Shown here: positions 18,732 through 27,142 of the stretch, piece after piece | How the letters are laid out: each line of letters opens with the position of its first letter | How positions within the stretch are numbered: the stretch's first letter is position 1 | Source of the DNA: Flectobacillus sp. BAB-3569 | GTDB taxonomy: Bacteria > Bacteroidota > Bacteroidia > Cytophagales > Spirosomataceae | Assembly: GCF_002270355.1 (NCBI RefSeq) | Contig: NZ_NJFZ01000016.1 | Span: 105,563 to 169,562 of the forward strand | Length of the DNA: 64,000 nt | Direction: 5' to 3' | Translations under genes and position numbers: made by a program | The notes under the pieces: model-generated | Seen by the model: only the letters and a program-made list of their open reading frames with translations | What the model was told of the DNA's origin: nothing | Databases searched by the model: none

Positions 18732-20485
18732 ATGCTCAATAGAGCTAATCACATGAGAAAAGTATTTGCATTGTTTATTCCCTTCTTACTTCCTGTTTGT
18801 ATGTATGCTCAGGAAAAGAATCCGTTACCAACAATTCCCAAGGCAAGACCTGTTGATAGTGAAACCGTGGGAGATTGGAAAACTTTTCCAGAAATGAAAT
18901 TGAATCTTCCCATCGCAAAAGGACCTTTTGAACCAACTTGGGAATCTATTGAAAAAAACTATCCCGGCACTCCGCAGTGGCTTCGTGATGCCAAGTTTGG
19001 TATTTGGGTTCATTTTGGGCCACAATCAGCAGGCGAAAGTGGTGACTGGTATGCCCGTAATTTGTATAAATCAGAGAAAAAAGCTTATACCAATCATTTA
19101 AAAAAGTACGGACATCCATCAGAAGTTGGCTATAAAGAAGTATTGCGTGACTGGAATCCTGTTAAACTTAATCCAGCAAAACTTACCAAGATATATAGAG
19201 ATGCAGGCGCAAAATATCTCATGATTCAAGGCGTGCATCATGATAATTATGATTTATGGAAGTCAAAATATCAGCCTTGGAATTCTGTCAATATCGGGCC
19301 TAAACGTGATTTGATTGGAGAATGGGCAAAAGCTTGTAGAACCGATGGAATGCGATTTGGTGTAACTTTTCACCATGAATATACATGGTGGTGGTGGCAA
19401 ACAGCCTTTGGAAGCGATAAAGAAGGAGACAGAAAGGGAATTCCTTACGACGGACACCTGACGCTTGCTGATGGCAAAGGAAAATGGTGGGAAGGCTATG
19501 ACCCTCGAATGCTTTATGGTATCGACCTCAGAGAATATAAAGGAGTAGAACAAAATGCACATACCGATTGGTCGCCATCCCCAGCAGGTATTTTTTCAAA
19601 CCATCTTGACTATGCCAAATGGTACACCACTAATTGGGCTTTGAGAATGATGGACGTTGTAGAACACTATGACCCTGATTTTATTTATACTGATGGTACT
19701 GTGCAAGGTCCATTTACTGGAAATGGCACAGGAACAGGGATAAAAGCCGATGCCATGCAACACGTAATTGCTGATTTTTACAACCGTACTCTTCAAAGAA
19801 GGGGTAACGTAAATACTTTCAGTATTGTAAAATTCCGTGATAATACCAATGGCACAGTGAATACGGAAGAATTTGGCGTTCCTGAGAAAATCAATACCGC
19901 TCAACCTTGGATTGCTGAAGCACCTGTCGGAGACTGGTTTTATGCACCCGGTTTTACTTATGATTCAGGAATGATGATTAGATATGTTATCGAAGCTATC
20001 GCACGTGATGGTAATGCGGCTCTTTGTATTTCTATTTTACCCGATGGTTCTTTGGACGAAGGTAGTTTAAAAATGTTAAAAGAAGTAGGTATCTGGATGC
20101 GTAGAAATGGAGCGGCGGTTTATGGTAGCAAGGCTTGGAATATTCCTGGTGAAGGAGAAATTATCAATAATAAGTTGAAAATGTTGCCAGGGGGGGCTTA
20201 ACGAAAAGGCACGCTGAGTTTAAATTCAATGAAACAGATTTTAGATTTACAGTTGGAAAAGACAATTCACTCTATGCTTTTTGTATGACAGTACCCGCTC
20301 CGAATACAACTATTAAAATAAAATCTTTAGGTGCAAATGCTGGTCATTATGCTCAAAGTATCAAGAAGGTTTCTTTACTTGGTTACAAGGGAAAACTCCA
20401 TTGGAAACAAGAAGCTGACGGTTTAACAATTACTTGCCCATCAAAGATGCCTTATGCAACATCCGTAGTTTTTAAGGTAGAATAA
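18732..20485 (+). pseudogene. Secreted alpha-L-fucosidase GH29, frame broken at a G run
   Basis: Hydrolase for alpha-L-fucosyl residues, last gene of the sigma/FecR/SusCD block. A signal peptide follows either ATG 18732 or ATG 18753. The TIM-barrel features are clear: 'FGIWVHFGPQSAGESGDWY', 'YLMIQGVHHDNYDLW', 'FGVTFHHEYTWWWW' and the likely nucleophile Asp in 'DPDFIYTDGTVQGPF'. The frame stops at 20201 just after 'KMLPGGA'. One extra G in the seven-G run at 20190-20196 would restore 'PGGGLTKRHAEFKFNETD' and carry the C-terminal beta-sandwich to 20485, giving about 584 residues. The tail is otherwise well preserved, so the break is recent, a sequence error, or slippage-type phase variation. 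Two more one-base-short homopolymers nearby favour error. Confidence 0.85.
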
Positions 20486-20524
20486 CGTCGAGTATAACAA
20501 AAACACAAACTACTAATTCATAAA

Positions 20525-20732
20525 CATGAGTCATCCCTAATTTTTAGGATTGGGGTTATTCTCTAAGTTTTTATCAAAAAAGCGGTCGAAAAATATGTTT
20601 TCGACCGCTTTTTTGATGCTACTATGCTAGATATGAATGGCTTAAGACGCAATCATTGCATCTCTACTGATGGAAAACAAATTTTTACATAATCACTCAT
20701 TCACTAAATCGCTAAATTCGGGATGACTCTTG
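20525..20732. mobile_element. MITE-like element, copy 2 (208 bp)
   Basis: Near-identical to the element at 2441-2656: same left end CATGAGTCATCC, same GCGGTCGAAAA hairpin, same AGACGCAAT module, and right end GGATGACTCTTG with one change in the inverted repeat. It fills the space between the fucosidase and the LytTR gene and may act as terminator for both convergent genes. Confidence 0.8.
20573..20617. terminator. Hairpin inside MITE 2, terminator-like
   Basis: Same 20-base stem as at 2489-2533, with T-runs on both strands. It lies between the convergent fucosidase and LytTR regulator genes. Confidence 0.6.
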
Positions 20733-20752
20733 TTTCATTGAGTTATTTATCA

Positions 20753-21517
20753 CTAAAAAAATCCTAGATTCGTTTTTATACTTTCTGCATAACTCCTACC
20801 TGAGGTAAGATTTGAATTTTTAGCATCATTCAGCGTAATGATGTATTTACTGTTAAAATATTTTTGGGCTTCTTTGATATAATCTTTGTTAAGAATTATC
20901 CCTCTGTGAATGCGTAAAAAATTATCTGGCAATTTGTTTTCTAAGCTTACTATCGTTTCTGTACTCAAAAACGTTCCCATTGCTGAATGGATGCTTGTAT
21001 AGTTACTATCAGCTTCAAAATAAGATACGTCATCGAGTTTTATAAAAATGATTTTATCGTTTTTTTTGACTGTAATAGAAGTCATTCTTTTTTGTTCTTT
21101 TCGATGTGTAATCTCTTGTAAAACTTTGAGAAGCTCGTCGGAAGAACTTTTAATATGAAAGTTTTTTAATTTCTGAACGGTTTTTTCAATACGTTCTAAT
21201 TTGACAGGTTTGACCAAATAATCGATACTATTGGTTTCAAAAGCCTCTAAAGAATATTGGTCGTAAGCCGTACAGAAGATAACCATTGGTATAGTTTTTA
21301 AGCGTGCCAGTAATTCAAAACCAGTACAGCAAGGCATTTCAATGTCTAAAAATATAATATCGGGATTTAATGCTTCTATTTTTTGCTGTGCCTCCGTTCC
21401 GTTTTGTGCTACATCTATCACATCAAAAGTTTCGGGAAATTCTTTAAGTAAGTTAAGTAAACCTAGCCTGGCTGGTGCTTCGTCGTCAATAATGATGGTA
21501 GAATAGCGTTTGTTCAT
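20753..21517 (-). CDS. LytTR-family response regulator
   Basis: Partner of the LytS-type kinase whose stop lies one base upstream. Receiver domain residues 1-120 with D58 in 'IIFLDIEMP' and the usual 'FCTAYD' and 'DYLVKP' motifs. LytTR DNA-binding domain from about residue 145 to the end ('ITVKKNDKIIFIKLDDVSYF', 'RIHRGIILNKDYIKEA', 'LTSGRSYAESIK'). 254 residues. A relic of a second LytTR gene lies on the other side of the kinase, at 23436-23575. Targets are unknown. Confidence 0.93.
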   Translation of the reverse strand: MNKRYSTIIIDDEAPARLGLLNLLKEFPETFDVIDVAQNGTEAQQKIEALNPDIIFLDIEMPCCTGFELLARLKTIPMVIFCTAYDQYSLEAFETNSIDYLVKPVKLERIEKTVQKLKNFHIKSSSDELLKVLQEITHRKEQKRMTSITVKKNDKIIFIKLDDVSYFEADSNYTSIHSAMGTFLSTETIVSLENKLPDNFLRIHRGIILNKDYIKEAQKYFNSKYIITLNDAKNSNLTSGRSYAESIKTNLGFF

Positions 21518-21518
21518 A

Positions 21519-23348
21519 TTAAATAGCTTCTGGAATTGTAATAGTAATCATTTTTAGTGGTGTATTTGTCCAATTTAATGTGGCATTATCGCCATAGGTT
21601 AATCTCAACAAATCAAAAACCGTTTGTAAGCCATGACCACTTAATAAACCTTCAGGAAAATCAGGACCATTATCACGTACTGAAATCTTCATCTCATTTT
21701 GTTCTTTCACAATTTGTAATTCAATTTTACCTATACCTTCGTTTCTTGAAATCCCATGTTTCACGGCATTTTCCACTAGTGGTTGAATTAAAAATAAGGG
21801 AATTTTATGGTTTTCTAAATCATTATCAACCATTATTGTAAATTGTAACCGCTCACCAAAACGAATTTTCTCGATGTCTAAATAGGTTTTTACCATTTCC
21901 ACTTCATCATGAACGGTACTCGTTTTTTTACCGTTTCGATTAATAGAGTATTTAAACAAATCAGATAAAGAATGTGCCATTTTTTGAGTTTTCTGAGCAT
22001 CTACAGGTGCTAAACTAGCAATGGAGTTTAAAGAATTATACAAGAAATGAGGATTGATTTGAGATTGTAACGATTTTAATTCGGCTTTCGCTTTTAGTTC
22101 TCTCAAATTGGCAAGCTTTGTTTCATTTTCTATGATTAAGTTTCTTTCCTTAAAGATAAAATACGCTACTAATGCTCGGAGTGATGCAATTGCCATTAAG
22201 AGTAAAAATACTTGCGATAAAGCTAAATAATCTTGTTGATAATTGAGTGTATTTTTCAAGATAAAAAAGAAAACTAACAAACATCCAAAAGGCAAAAATC
22301 CCGTTGATAGAAATATTAATCCAGTTTTTGCTATTATGTTCTTTACTGTTTTTTGAATTTTCAACTCAATAAAACGAAACAAATAGAGAAAGGGAAATGC
22401 TATTGCTAGCAACAAAGTGGTCGGTAAAAATGGCTCACTTCTATAAATCCGTGAATCATCTGGCATGGTTAAAAAATCATAAAAAGAAATACAGAATACA
22501 ATTATTATATCAGCCAATAGCAAGGCTACTATGGACACAATACCGAACTGAAGCCAATCTTTCTTTGTTTTAACGCTTATTGATTGATAAATTTTGTGAG
22601 TGACAAACAGACTTAATAATACCAATAGTAGCGTAGGTAAAAATATAACAGCTATGGGGTTTCTTACCCACCATAAAGAACGGTCTCTGCTTGCGATTTT
22701 AGCATCATCAATCTTTTTTAATACGCTGTCTTTAAATTGATTATCTGCTTTTGCCAGTCTTTCTTCGAAGCCTTTTCTATAAATTTCTTTTATGATTGCC
22801 TTGTCTTCTTCATTCAAAGGAATATTTTCATTGGACGATTCAACAAGTGAGTTAAAAATACTGTTTCTTTTCTCTATTGATGGAAAATTAGTAAAACAAC
22901 TTCCAACCAACAATTTTGCGATTCGTGATTCTAAAGACTGCCTAATTTCTACATCCGTTTTGTTGGTCTTGTCGACGTAGAGTTCCACACTACTATAACC
23001 CTTATTAGTTTTGCTGGATAAGCAACTATTTAGCCCCTTGTGTTTATCTGAAAAATCAATGATAAAATTAGGTTTCTCTGACTTTGAAAAGGTAATTGAT
23101 ATTGTCTCGGTTAAAGCATCTAACTTATTTAGAATAGTTGAGATTGTTACCGAGTCTTCTTTAGAATAATTCCCCACTAATTTTACTTTTAAATCAGTGT
23201 ACCATTTATCTCGAATTAATGGACTGTCTTGGAAAGAGTTCATTTCGACAATCTCTTCCCAAGGTTTTGCAGGAAGTTTTTCTAAATCTTGAGAAAAGCA
23301 AGGCATTCCCCAAATAAGAAAGACTAATAAGTACTGTAATTTTTTCAT
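21519..23348 (-). CDS. LytS/YehU-type sensor histidine kinase
   Basis: Inner-membrane sensor kinase (609 residues) with a signal sequence, a roughly 200-residue N-terminal extracytoplasmic region, then about five transmembrane helices between residues 225 and 400. The His_kinase domain has its phospho-histidine in 'SQINPHFLYNSLNSIA', and an HATPase domain follows ('PLVENAVKHGIS', 'VRDNGPDFPEGLLSGHGL'). It is translationally coupled to the LytTR gene. The extracytoplasmic part ('KPNFIIDFSDKHKGLNS') is not one I recognise, so the signal is unknown. Confidence 0.9.
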   Translation of the reverse strand: MKKLQYLLVFLIWGMPCFSQDLEKLPAKPWEEIVEMNSFQDSPLIRDKWYTDLKVKLVGNYSKEDSVTISTILNKLDALTETISITFSKSEKPNFIIDFSDKHKGLNSCLSSKTNKGYSSVELYVDKTNKTDVEIRQSLESRIAKLLVGSCFTNFPSIEKRNSIFNSLVESSNENIPLNEEDKAIIKEIYRKGFEERLAKADNQFKDSVLKKIDDAKIASRDRSLWWVRNPIAVIFLPTLLLVLLSLFVTHKIYQSISVKTKKDWLQFGIVSIVALLLADIIIVFCISFYDFLTMPDDSRIYRSEPFLPTTLLLAIAFPFLYLFRFIELKIQKTVKNIIAKTGLIFLSTGFLPFGCLLVFFFILKNTLNYQQDYLALSQVFLLLMAIASLRALVAYFIFKERNLIIENETKLANLRELKAKAELKSLQSQINPHFLYNSLNSIASLAPVDAQKTQKMAHSLSDLFKYSINRNGKKTSTVHDEVEMVKTYLDIEKIRFGERLQFTIMVDNDLENHKIPLFLIQPLVENAVKHGISRNEGIGKIELQIVKEQNEMKISVRDNGPDFPEGLLSGHGLQTVFDLLRLTYGDNATLNWTNTPLKMITITIPEAI

Positions 23349-23435
23349 GATAGTAAATTTAGATATTTATATCACAAAACAACCACAATAGATATTCGGT
23401 AAAAATAGGTTTCTGGTGAACTGCAAAATAGGGCT

Positions 23436-23575
23436 GTAAACTGCATAACTCTTCCCAGAGGTAAGATTTGAATTTTTAGCATCATTCAGCGTAATATTGA
23501 ATTTACTATTAATTTTTTTGGCTTCTTTTGCGTAGTCTTTGTTAAGAATTATTCCTCTGTGAATGCTTGTATACT
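23436..23575 (-). pseudogene. Relic of a second LytTR response-regulator gene
   Basis: On the minus strand this encodes 'YTSIHRGIILNKDYAKEA', then 'INSKFNITLNDAKNSNLTSG' and 'KSYAVYS', almost the same as the C-terminus of the regulator at 20753-21517. Compared with it, about 29 residues are missing between two 'IH' dipeptides (YTSIH-SAMG... to RIH-RGII), as expected for a deletion at short repeats. The receiver domain is gone and R1-type repeat sequence abuts the 5' side. The frame can be read from 23603 to 23367, but most of that is not homologous, so no working product is expected. Confidence 0.75.
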
Positions 23576-23660
23576 TTGTCTTCTGCCTATCGCCTAAACA
23601 CATAACTCAAATCTAATTCTGCATGATTACTTAAGTGATCGTGCAGAATTAGATTTAATC
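23576..23660 (+). repeat. R1 repeat 3' end with palindromic tip
   Basis: Has the GCCTATCGCCTAAACACATAA segment and then TCTAATTCTGCATGATTACTT / AAGTGATCGTGCAGAATTAGA, a long imperfect palindrome formed by two R1 tips head to head. It truncates the LytTR relic. Confidence 0.5.
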
Positions 23661-23667
23661 AATTGGA

Positions 23668-23740
23668 GATGTAAGATATTGATAATTAAAATTTTACATT
23701 CACAATTCACAACTCGTAATTCAGCACTAATACTTAAGTT
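23668..23740. repeat. R3 repeat copy
   Basis: Nearly identical to the copy at 11386-11455 (TTGATAATTAAAATTTTACA through CAGCACTAATACTTAAG). Non-coding. Confidence 0.6.
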
Positions 23741-23767
23741 TTAGTGCAAAGTTATATTTAAGTTTTT

Positions 23768-23900
23768 TATCATAGGCACAAGGCAACAGACACAAGGCAA
23801 AGAGTGTTGAAATGTTTTTTATTACCCACCGCCGAAAGCCGTTACCTGAAAGCCCAAAGCATAATCTTAAATTTTATTTTGCCCACTAACTTAATTATGC
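23768..23900 (-). repeat. R1 repeat, near full length
   Basis: Minus-orientation copy: AGGCACAAGGCAACAGACAC, AGAGTGTTGAAATGTTTTT, CCACCGCCGAAAGCCGTTAC, CTGAAAGCCC, and the end TTTTGCCCACTAACTTAA. It lies directly upstream of the hip operators. Confidence 0.65.
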
Positions 23901-23932
23901 CCTAAGAAATAGCCTTTAATTTTTTTCCAAAA

Positions 23933-23952
23933 AAGTGCCGTACAATGCACTT
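23933..23952. promoter_or_regulatory. hip operator O1
   Basis: Palindrome AAGTGC-N8-GCACTT. Its two half-sites with an 8-base centre have the same geometry as the known E. coli HipB operators (TATCC-N8-GGATA). It lies over the expected -33 region of the hip promoter, so a HipB dimer here would block transcription. Exactly 60 bases before O2. Confidence 0.65.
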
Positions 23953-23959
23953 TTTTGTA

Positions 23960-23967
23960 TATTTTTG
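23960..23967 (+). promoter_or_regulatory. Candidate -7 box of the hipBST promoter
   Basis: TATTTTTG matches TAnnTTTG and lies between O1 and O2, 38 bases before the hipB start. No TTG at the -33 distance; that region is the operator. Confidence 0.45.
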
Positions 23968-23992
23968 TTTAAAATAAAATAATTACCTAAAA

Positions 23993-24012
23993 AAGAGCCG
24001 TACAATGCACTT
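23993..24012. promoter_or_regulatory. hip operator O2, overlapping the hipB start codon
   Basis: AAGAGC-N8-GCACTT, identical to O1 except for one base in the left arm, with the same CGTACAAT centre. The hipB ATG (24005) lies inside it, so binding here would act as a roadblock just after initiation. Confidence 0.6.
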
Positions 24013-24211
24013 TCAACTATTAATTAAAGCAATTAAAGAAAGAAGAGAAATGCTACAAGTCACTCAGGAGACATTGGCAGAGCTCTCTGGAGTCGGACTG
24101 CGGACACTTAAGCAGTTTGAAAGTGGCAAGGGAAATCCAACTGCCGAAACTCTCCAAAAATTGGGCAATGCCTTGGGTTTAGAATTGTGTTTCAAAATAA
24201 AAGAACTGTAG
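24005..24211 (+). CDS. hipB: HipB-like antitoxin, Xre-family DNA-binding protein
   Basis: 68-residue helix-turn-helix protein ('VTQETLAELSGVGLRTLKQF', 'ESGKGNPTAETLQKLGNALG') of the HipB type. It should bind the two palindromes at its promoter and help neutralise the toxin. It is short, lacking the C-terminal tail of E. coli HipB, as is usual in systems where antitoxin duty has passed to HipS. hipS follows after 6 bases. Confidence 0.85.
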   Translation: MHFQLLIKAIKERREMLQVTQETLAELSGVGLRTLKQFESGKGNPTAETLQKLGNALGLELCFKIKEL

Positions 24212-24217
24212 TAAGGT

Positions 24218-24540
24218 ATGAGACAAGCACAGGTTTTTTATAAAAATCAGCTAGCGGGTATTTTAACTCAAGAGGATAAAGGCAACTTTACTTTTTGCTA
24301 TTTGGATGTGTGGTTTACAGATAATAGCAAACCTTCTGTGAGTTTGACTTTACCCAAAACGGCACAATGTCATGCCTCGGAGGTTTTGTTTCCTTTTTTT
24401 ACAATATGCTTCCAGAAGGTGTAAATAAACAGGCGGTTTGCCAACGAATGCGGATAGACCCAGATGATTATTTTGGTTTGCTGTTGATTACAGCACGACA
24501 CGATAGCATTGGGGCGGTAACCGTGCAAGCACTACAATAG
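24218..24540 (+). pseudogene. hipS: HipS-like antitoxin, frame broken at a T run
   Basis: Separate version of the N-terminal subdomain 1 of HipA, the antitoxin of tripartite HipBST systems. The frame from ATG 24218 reads 'MRQAQVFYKNQLAGILTQED', then 'PSVSLTLPKT' and 'SEVLFPFF', and then goes off frame, stopping at 24424. One extra T in the seven-T run at about 24394-24400 would continue it as 'FYNMLPEGVNKQ', 'RIDPDDYFGLLLITARHDS' and 'IGAVTVQAL' to the stop at 24538-24540, exactly the expected family ending, with about 107 residues. A hipT gene with no working antitoxin should not persist, so a missing base in the sequence is the most likely explanation. Confidence 0.8.
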
Positions 24541-24570
24541 GTGAATTTCAAATTTTATCTTTTCAATTTT

Positions 24571-25545
24571 ATGCAACTCGACAGATGCCCAGGAACACTG
24601 GCTATAGGACATGACACATATAGTAAAACCTGTTTGAATCGGATGTTTGAGGGTCGGAAAGTTTCGCCGATTCTTCCTTATATTTCGCCCGTGGGGAATC
24701 TTGAAACGGATGAGCTTTTTCAAAAAAACCATACCAGAATATCAGTATCGGGGGTGCAGGAGAAATTTTCGGTGCTATTAGAAAAAAATCGTTTGCGACT
24801 AGTAAATGAAGGAGAACGAGGAGCTTATATCTTAAAACCTACTCCATCGACAGGCAAAAATACGGCACTAATGCCTGCCAACGAACACTTGACCATGCAA
24901 ATGGCTCGACAAGTATTTGAAATAGAAACAGCAGAAAATGCCTTAATTTTTTTCCAAAATGAACAACCTGCTTATTTGACCAAAAGGTTTGATTTGAAAA
25001 AAGATGGGAGCAAATGGGCGAAAGAGGACTTTGCTTCCTTGGCAGGAAGAACCCCACAAACCCACGGAGCCCACTATAAATACCAAGGCAATTATCTGGA
25101 GCTGTTCCACATTCTAAAAAAGTATGTGCCAGCTTACAGCATCGAAGCGCCCAAACTCTGGAAACTCCTCTTGTTTAATTATTTGTTTTCGAATGGAGAC
25201 GCGCATTATAAAAACTTCTCCCTGATTGAAACTGAACTAGGAGATTTTAGACTTAGCCCTGCTTATGATTTACTGAATAGCCGTCTGCATATCAACGATG
25301 GCGACTTTGCGCTGGAAGAAGGACTTTTACCCAAAACTATCGCAAAAGGAAAAATCCATGAGCAGTTTTTTACTCTAGCACAAGAAGCTCTAATTCCAGA
25401 AAAGACGGTAGAAAGGATTTTTACTTTTATGCTCAATCAGTCTGAAAAGGTTTTATCATTGATTGAAACTTCTTTTTTACCTGAAAAAACTAAAAAAAGC
25501 TATTGGCAAGCTTACCAAACCCGATTGAATAAGTTGAAAAGGTAA
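24571..25545 (+). CDS. hipT: HipT-like serine/threonine kinase toxin
   Basis: Kinase core of a split HipA. E. coli HipT phosphorylates tryptophanyl-tRNA synthetase and stops growth; the target here is unproven. ATG 24571 is preferred over GTG 24541 because it gives the family start 'MQLDRCPGTL'. Using it, the loop 'ISVSGVQEKFSVLL' places two serines at 58 and 60, matching the SxS autophosphorylation motif described for HipT. The catalytic 'FSNGDAHYKNFSL' has D210 and the metal-binding 'SPAYDLL' has D233. All kinase motifs look intact in 324 residues. Gene order B-S-T and tight spacing define the operon. Confidence 0.85.
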   Translation: MQLDRCPGTLAIGHDTYSKTCLNRMFEGRKVSPILPYISPVGNLETDELFQKNHTRISVSGVQEKFSVLLEKNRLRLVNEGERGAYILKPTPSTGKNTALMPANEHLTMQMARQVFEIETAENALIFFQNEQPAYLTKRFDLKKDGSKWAKEDFASLAGRTPQTHGAHYKYQGNYLELFHILKKYVPAYSIEAPKLWKLLLFNYLFSNGDAHYKNFSLIETELGDFRLSPAYDLLNSRLHINDGDFALEEGLLPKTIAKGKIHEQFFTLAQEALIPEKTVERIFTFMLNQSEKVLSLIETSFLPEKTKKSYWQAYQTRLNKLKR

Positions 25546-25562
25546 TAGCTATCGCGTACAAG

Positions 25563-25694
25563 CATGAGTCATCCCGAATTGAGTGATTATATAAAAAATT
25601 GTATCCCATTAATAGAGACGTAATAATTGCGTCTTAAGCCAAATCACATCTAGCATAGTTTTTATCCCAATTCTACAATTCGGGATGACTTATA
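25563..25694. mobile_element. MITE-like element, short form (132 bp)
   Basis: Ends CATGAGTCATCCCGAATT and AATTCGGGATGACTTATA are inverted repeats that match the insertion-sequence end at 63641 better than the long copies do. The GCGGTCGAAAA hairpin is missing; the 'TAGAGACGTAATAATTGCG' module is in the orientation opposite to copies 1 and 2. It separates hipT from the convergent GH10 gene. Confidence 0.75.
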
Positions 25695-25712
25695 TTTCTT
25701 GAGTAGTTTATA

Positions 25713-26797
25713 TTATTTTTTCCAGTCAATCACCTTAAAATAAGCAGGTTTTGGCTTAAAATTTTCATCAAAAAGCAAAGGATAATCTTTTCGTCCTTTC
25801 ACAGGAAAATTATCAAGCCAAGAACGATTATCTGCAACATTCCAAAAGGTAACACCTGTAATGACAGACTTGTATTTCCTGAAAATTTCAAACATTTTGC
25901 CATAATGTTCGGCTTGTTTTTGCAAAATCGCATCGGTAAGCACCAACTTATCTTTAGCTGTTTTTTCACGACTTTCATGCTCTTTTTGAAAAACAGAGAC
26001 ATCCATTTCTGTGATTTGAACCTTTAATCCCAAAGAAGAAAATTTCTTGATAGACTCCTCCAATCCTTGATATGAAGGCTCATAAATAGACCAGTGACCT
26101 TGCAAGCCAACGCCGTGAATAGGCACACCTTGAGCTAGTAGTTTTTTAGTAATTGATAGATTTTTTCTCTTTTCTGAGGGTTTTCGGTATTATAATCATT
26201 GTAGAAAAGCTGTGCCGTAGGGTCGGCAGTGTGTGCATACTCAAAAGCTTTGGCAATGTATTCTTCTCCAATGATTTCTAAAAATGGGCTCGGACGTAGC
26301 ATTTCTGTACCTGCATCTGGCACAGCTTCGTTGACTACATCATAAGCATAAATTTGTCCACGATAACGAGACATAATCATACCAATATGAACTTTCAACC
26401 GCTCCAATAAAAGGGCTTTACTAACCTTCACTCCGTCTTTCATAAAAAACCATGCAGGCGTTTGATTATGCCAGCAAAGCGTATGTCCTCGCATTTTCAT
26501 ACCATGAATCTTAGCATATCCCAGCATTTCGTCTACGGGAGCCCAATTATATTCATTTTCTGAGGGATGAATAGGTCCCATTTTCATGGCATTTTCGGGC
26601 GTAATGCTATTAAATTCTTGGACAATCAATTTACTTTCAGCCTCGTTAGTGATGACTCTTTGATTTACTGCCACACCAATAGGAAAGTAGGATTGATAAT
26701 AATCTTTGAGCCCTTGTGTTTGGGCAAAACTGAAGGTATGAGCACCCACGATGAGTGCCGTAATACAAGTTTTTGTAAGTATGTTGAAATTGTTCAA
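25713..26797 (-). pseudogene. Secreted endo-1,4-beta-xylanase GH10, frame broken at an A run
   Basis: GH10 retaining xylanase. The acid/base Glu is in 'YAYDVVNEAVPDAG' and the nucleophile Glu in 'VQITEMDVSVF'; 'KMRGHTLCWHNQTPAWF' and 'VGLQGHWSIYEPS' are further signatures. Signal peptide 'ITALIVGAHTFSFAQ'. The frame ends at 26135 after 'KREKIYQLLKNY'. One more base in the six-A run (six T on the plus strand, 26142-26147) would give 'QLLKKLLAQGVPIHGVGLQ' and join it to the remainder ending at 25713, for about 361 residues, a normal length. The start codon appears to be TTG 26797, because a stop lies three codons upstream and no ATG is available. Confidence 0.85.
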
Positions 26798-26952
26798 GGC
26801 TATTTAGGTTTGTAATTGGAGATATAATATTTCTGAGAATAATGCAAAAAGAAGATTTTTCTACGAATAGAAAAACATATACTTCGGCATTAAGGTAGCA
26901 CTATGTAATCACGATTTTTAAAGATTTTTCAGGATTTTTTTCCACTAACTAT

Positions 26953-26966
26953 CGCAAACGTTTCCG
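26953..26966. promoter_or_regulatory. LacI-type operator-like palindrome upstream of GH10
   Basis: CGCAAACGTTTCCG is one base from the palindrome CGcAAACGTTTgCG typical of LacI-family regulators. It lies 156 bases upstream of the GH10 start. No LacI-type gene is in the window. The rest of 26798-27138 holds only an R3 copy. Confidence 0.35.
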
Positions 26967-27095
26967 AAATCAGTATTCTTGTAACGCATACCGATAAAAA
27001 TAGTTTTCTAGCAAAATCAATAGTCTTAAGTGATACCTATCATACGTGAAAGCACTTTCTTTAAAAAATACTAAAGTAAAATATTAGTAATCATA

Positions 27096-27142
27096 AAATT
27101 ACACTCAAAACTCATCACTCACAATTCATCACTCATACTTAA
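27096..27142. repeat. R3 repeat, diverged copy
   Basis: TCATAAAATTACACTCAAAA...CTCACAATTCATCACTCATACTTAATA. Shares the CACAATTCA and ACTCATACTTA parts with the better copies at 11386 and 23668. It overlaps the last codons of the amidohydrolase gene. Confidence 0.4.

Noticed and set aside
23367..23603. 78-codon frame as an intact small gene
   Set aside because: Only the middle part resembles LytTR; both ends are repeat or unrelated sequence, so it is a relic.
24218..24424. 68-residue hipS product as the true protein
   Set aside because: The expected C-terminal half continues at once in another frame after a T run, so the short product is unlikely to be the real one.
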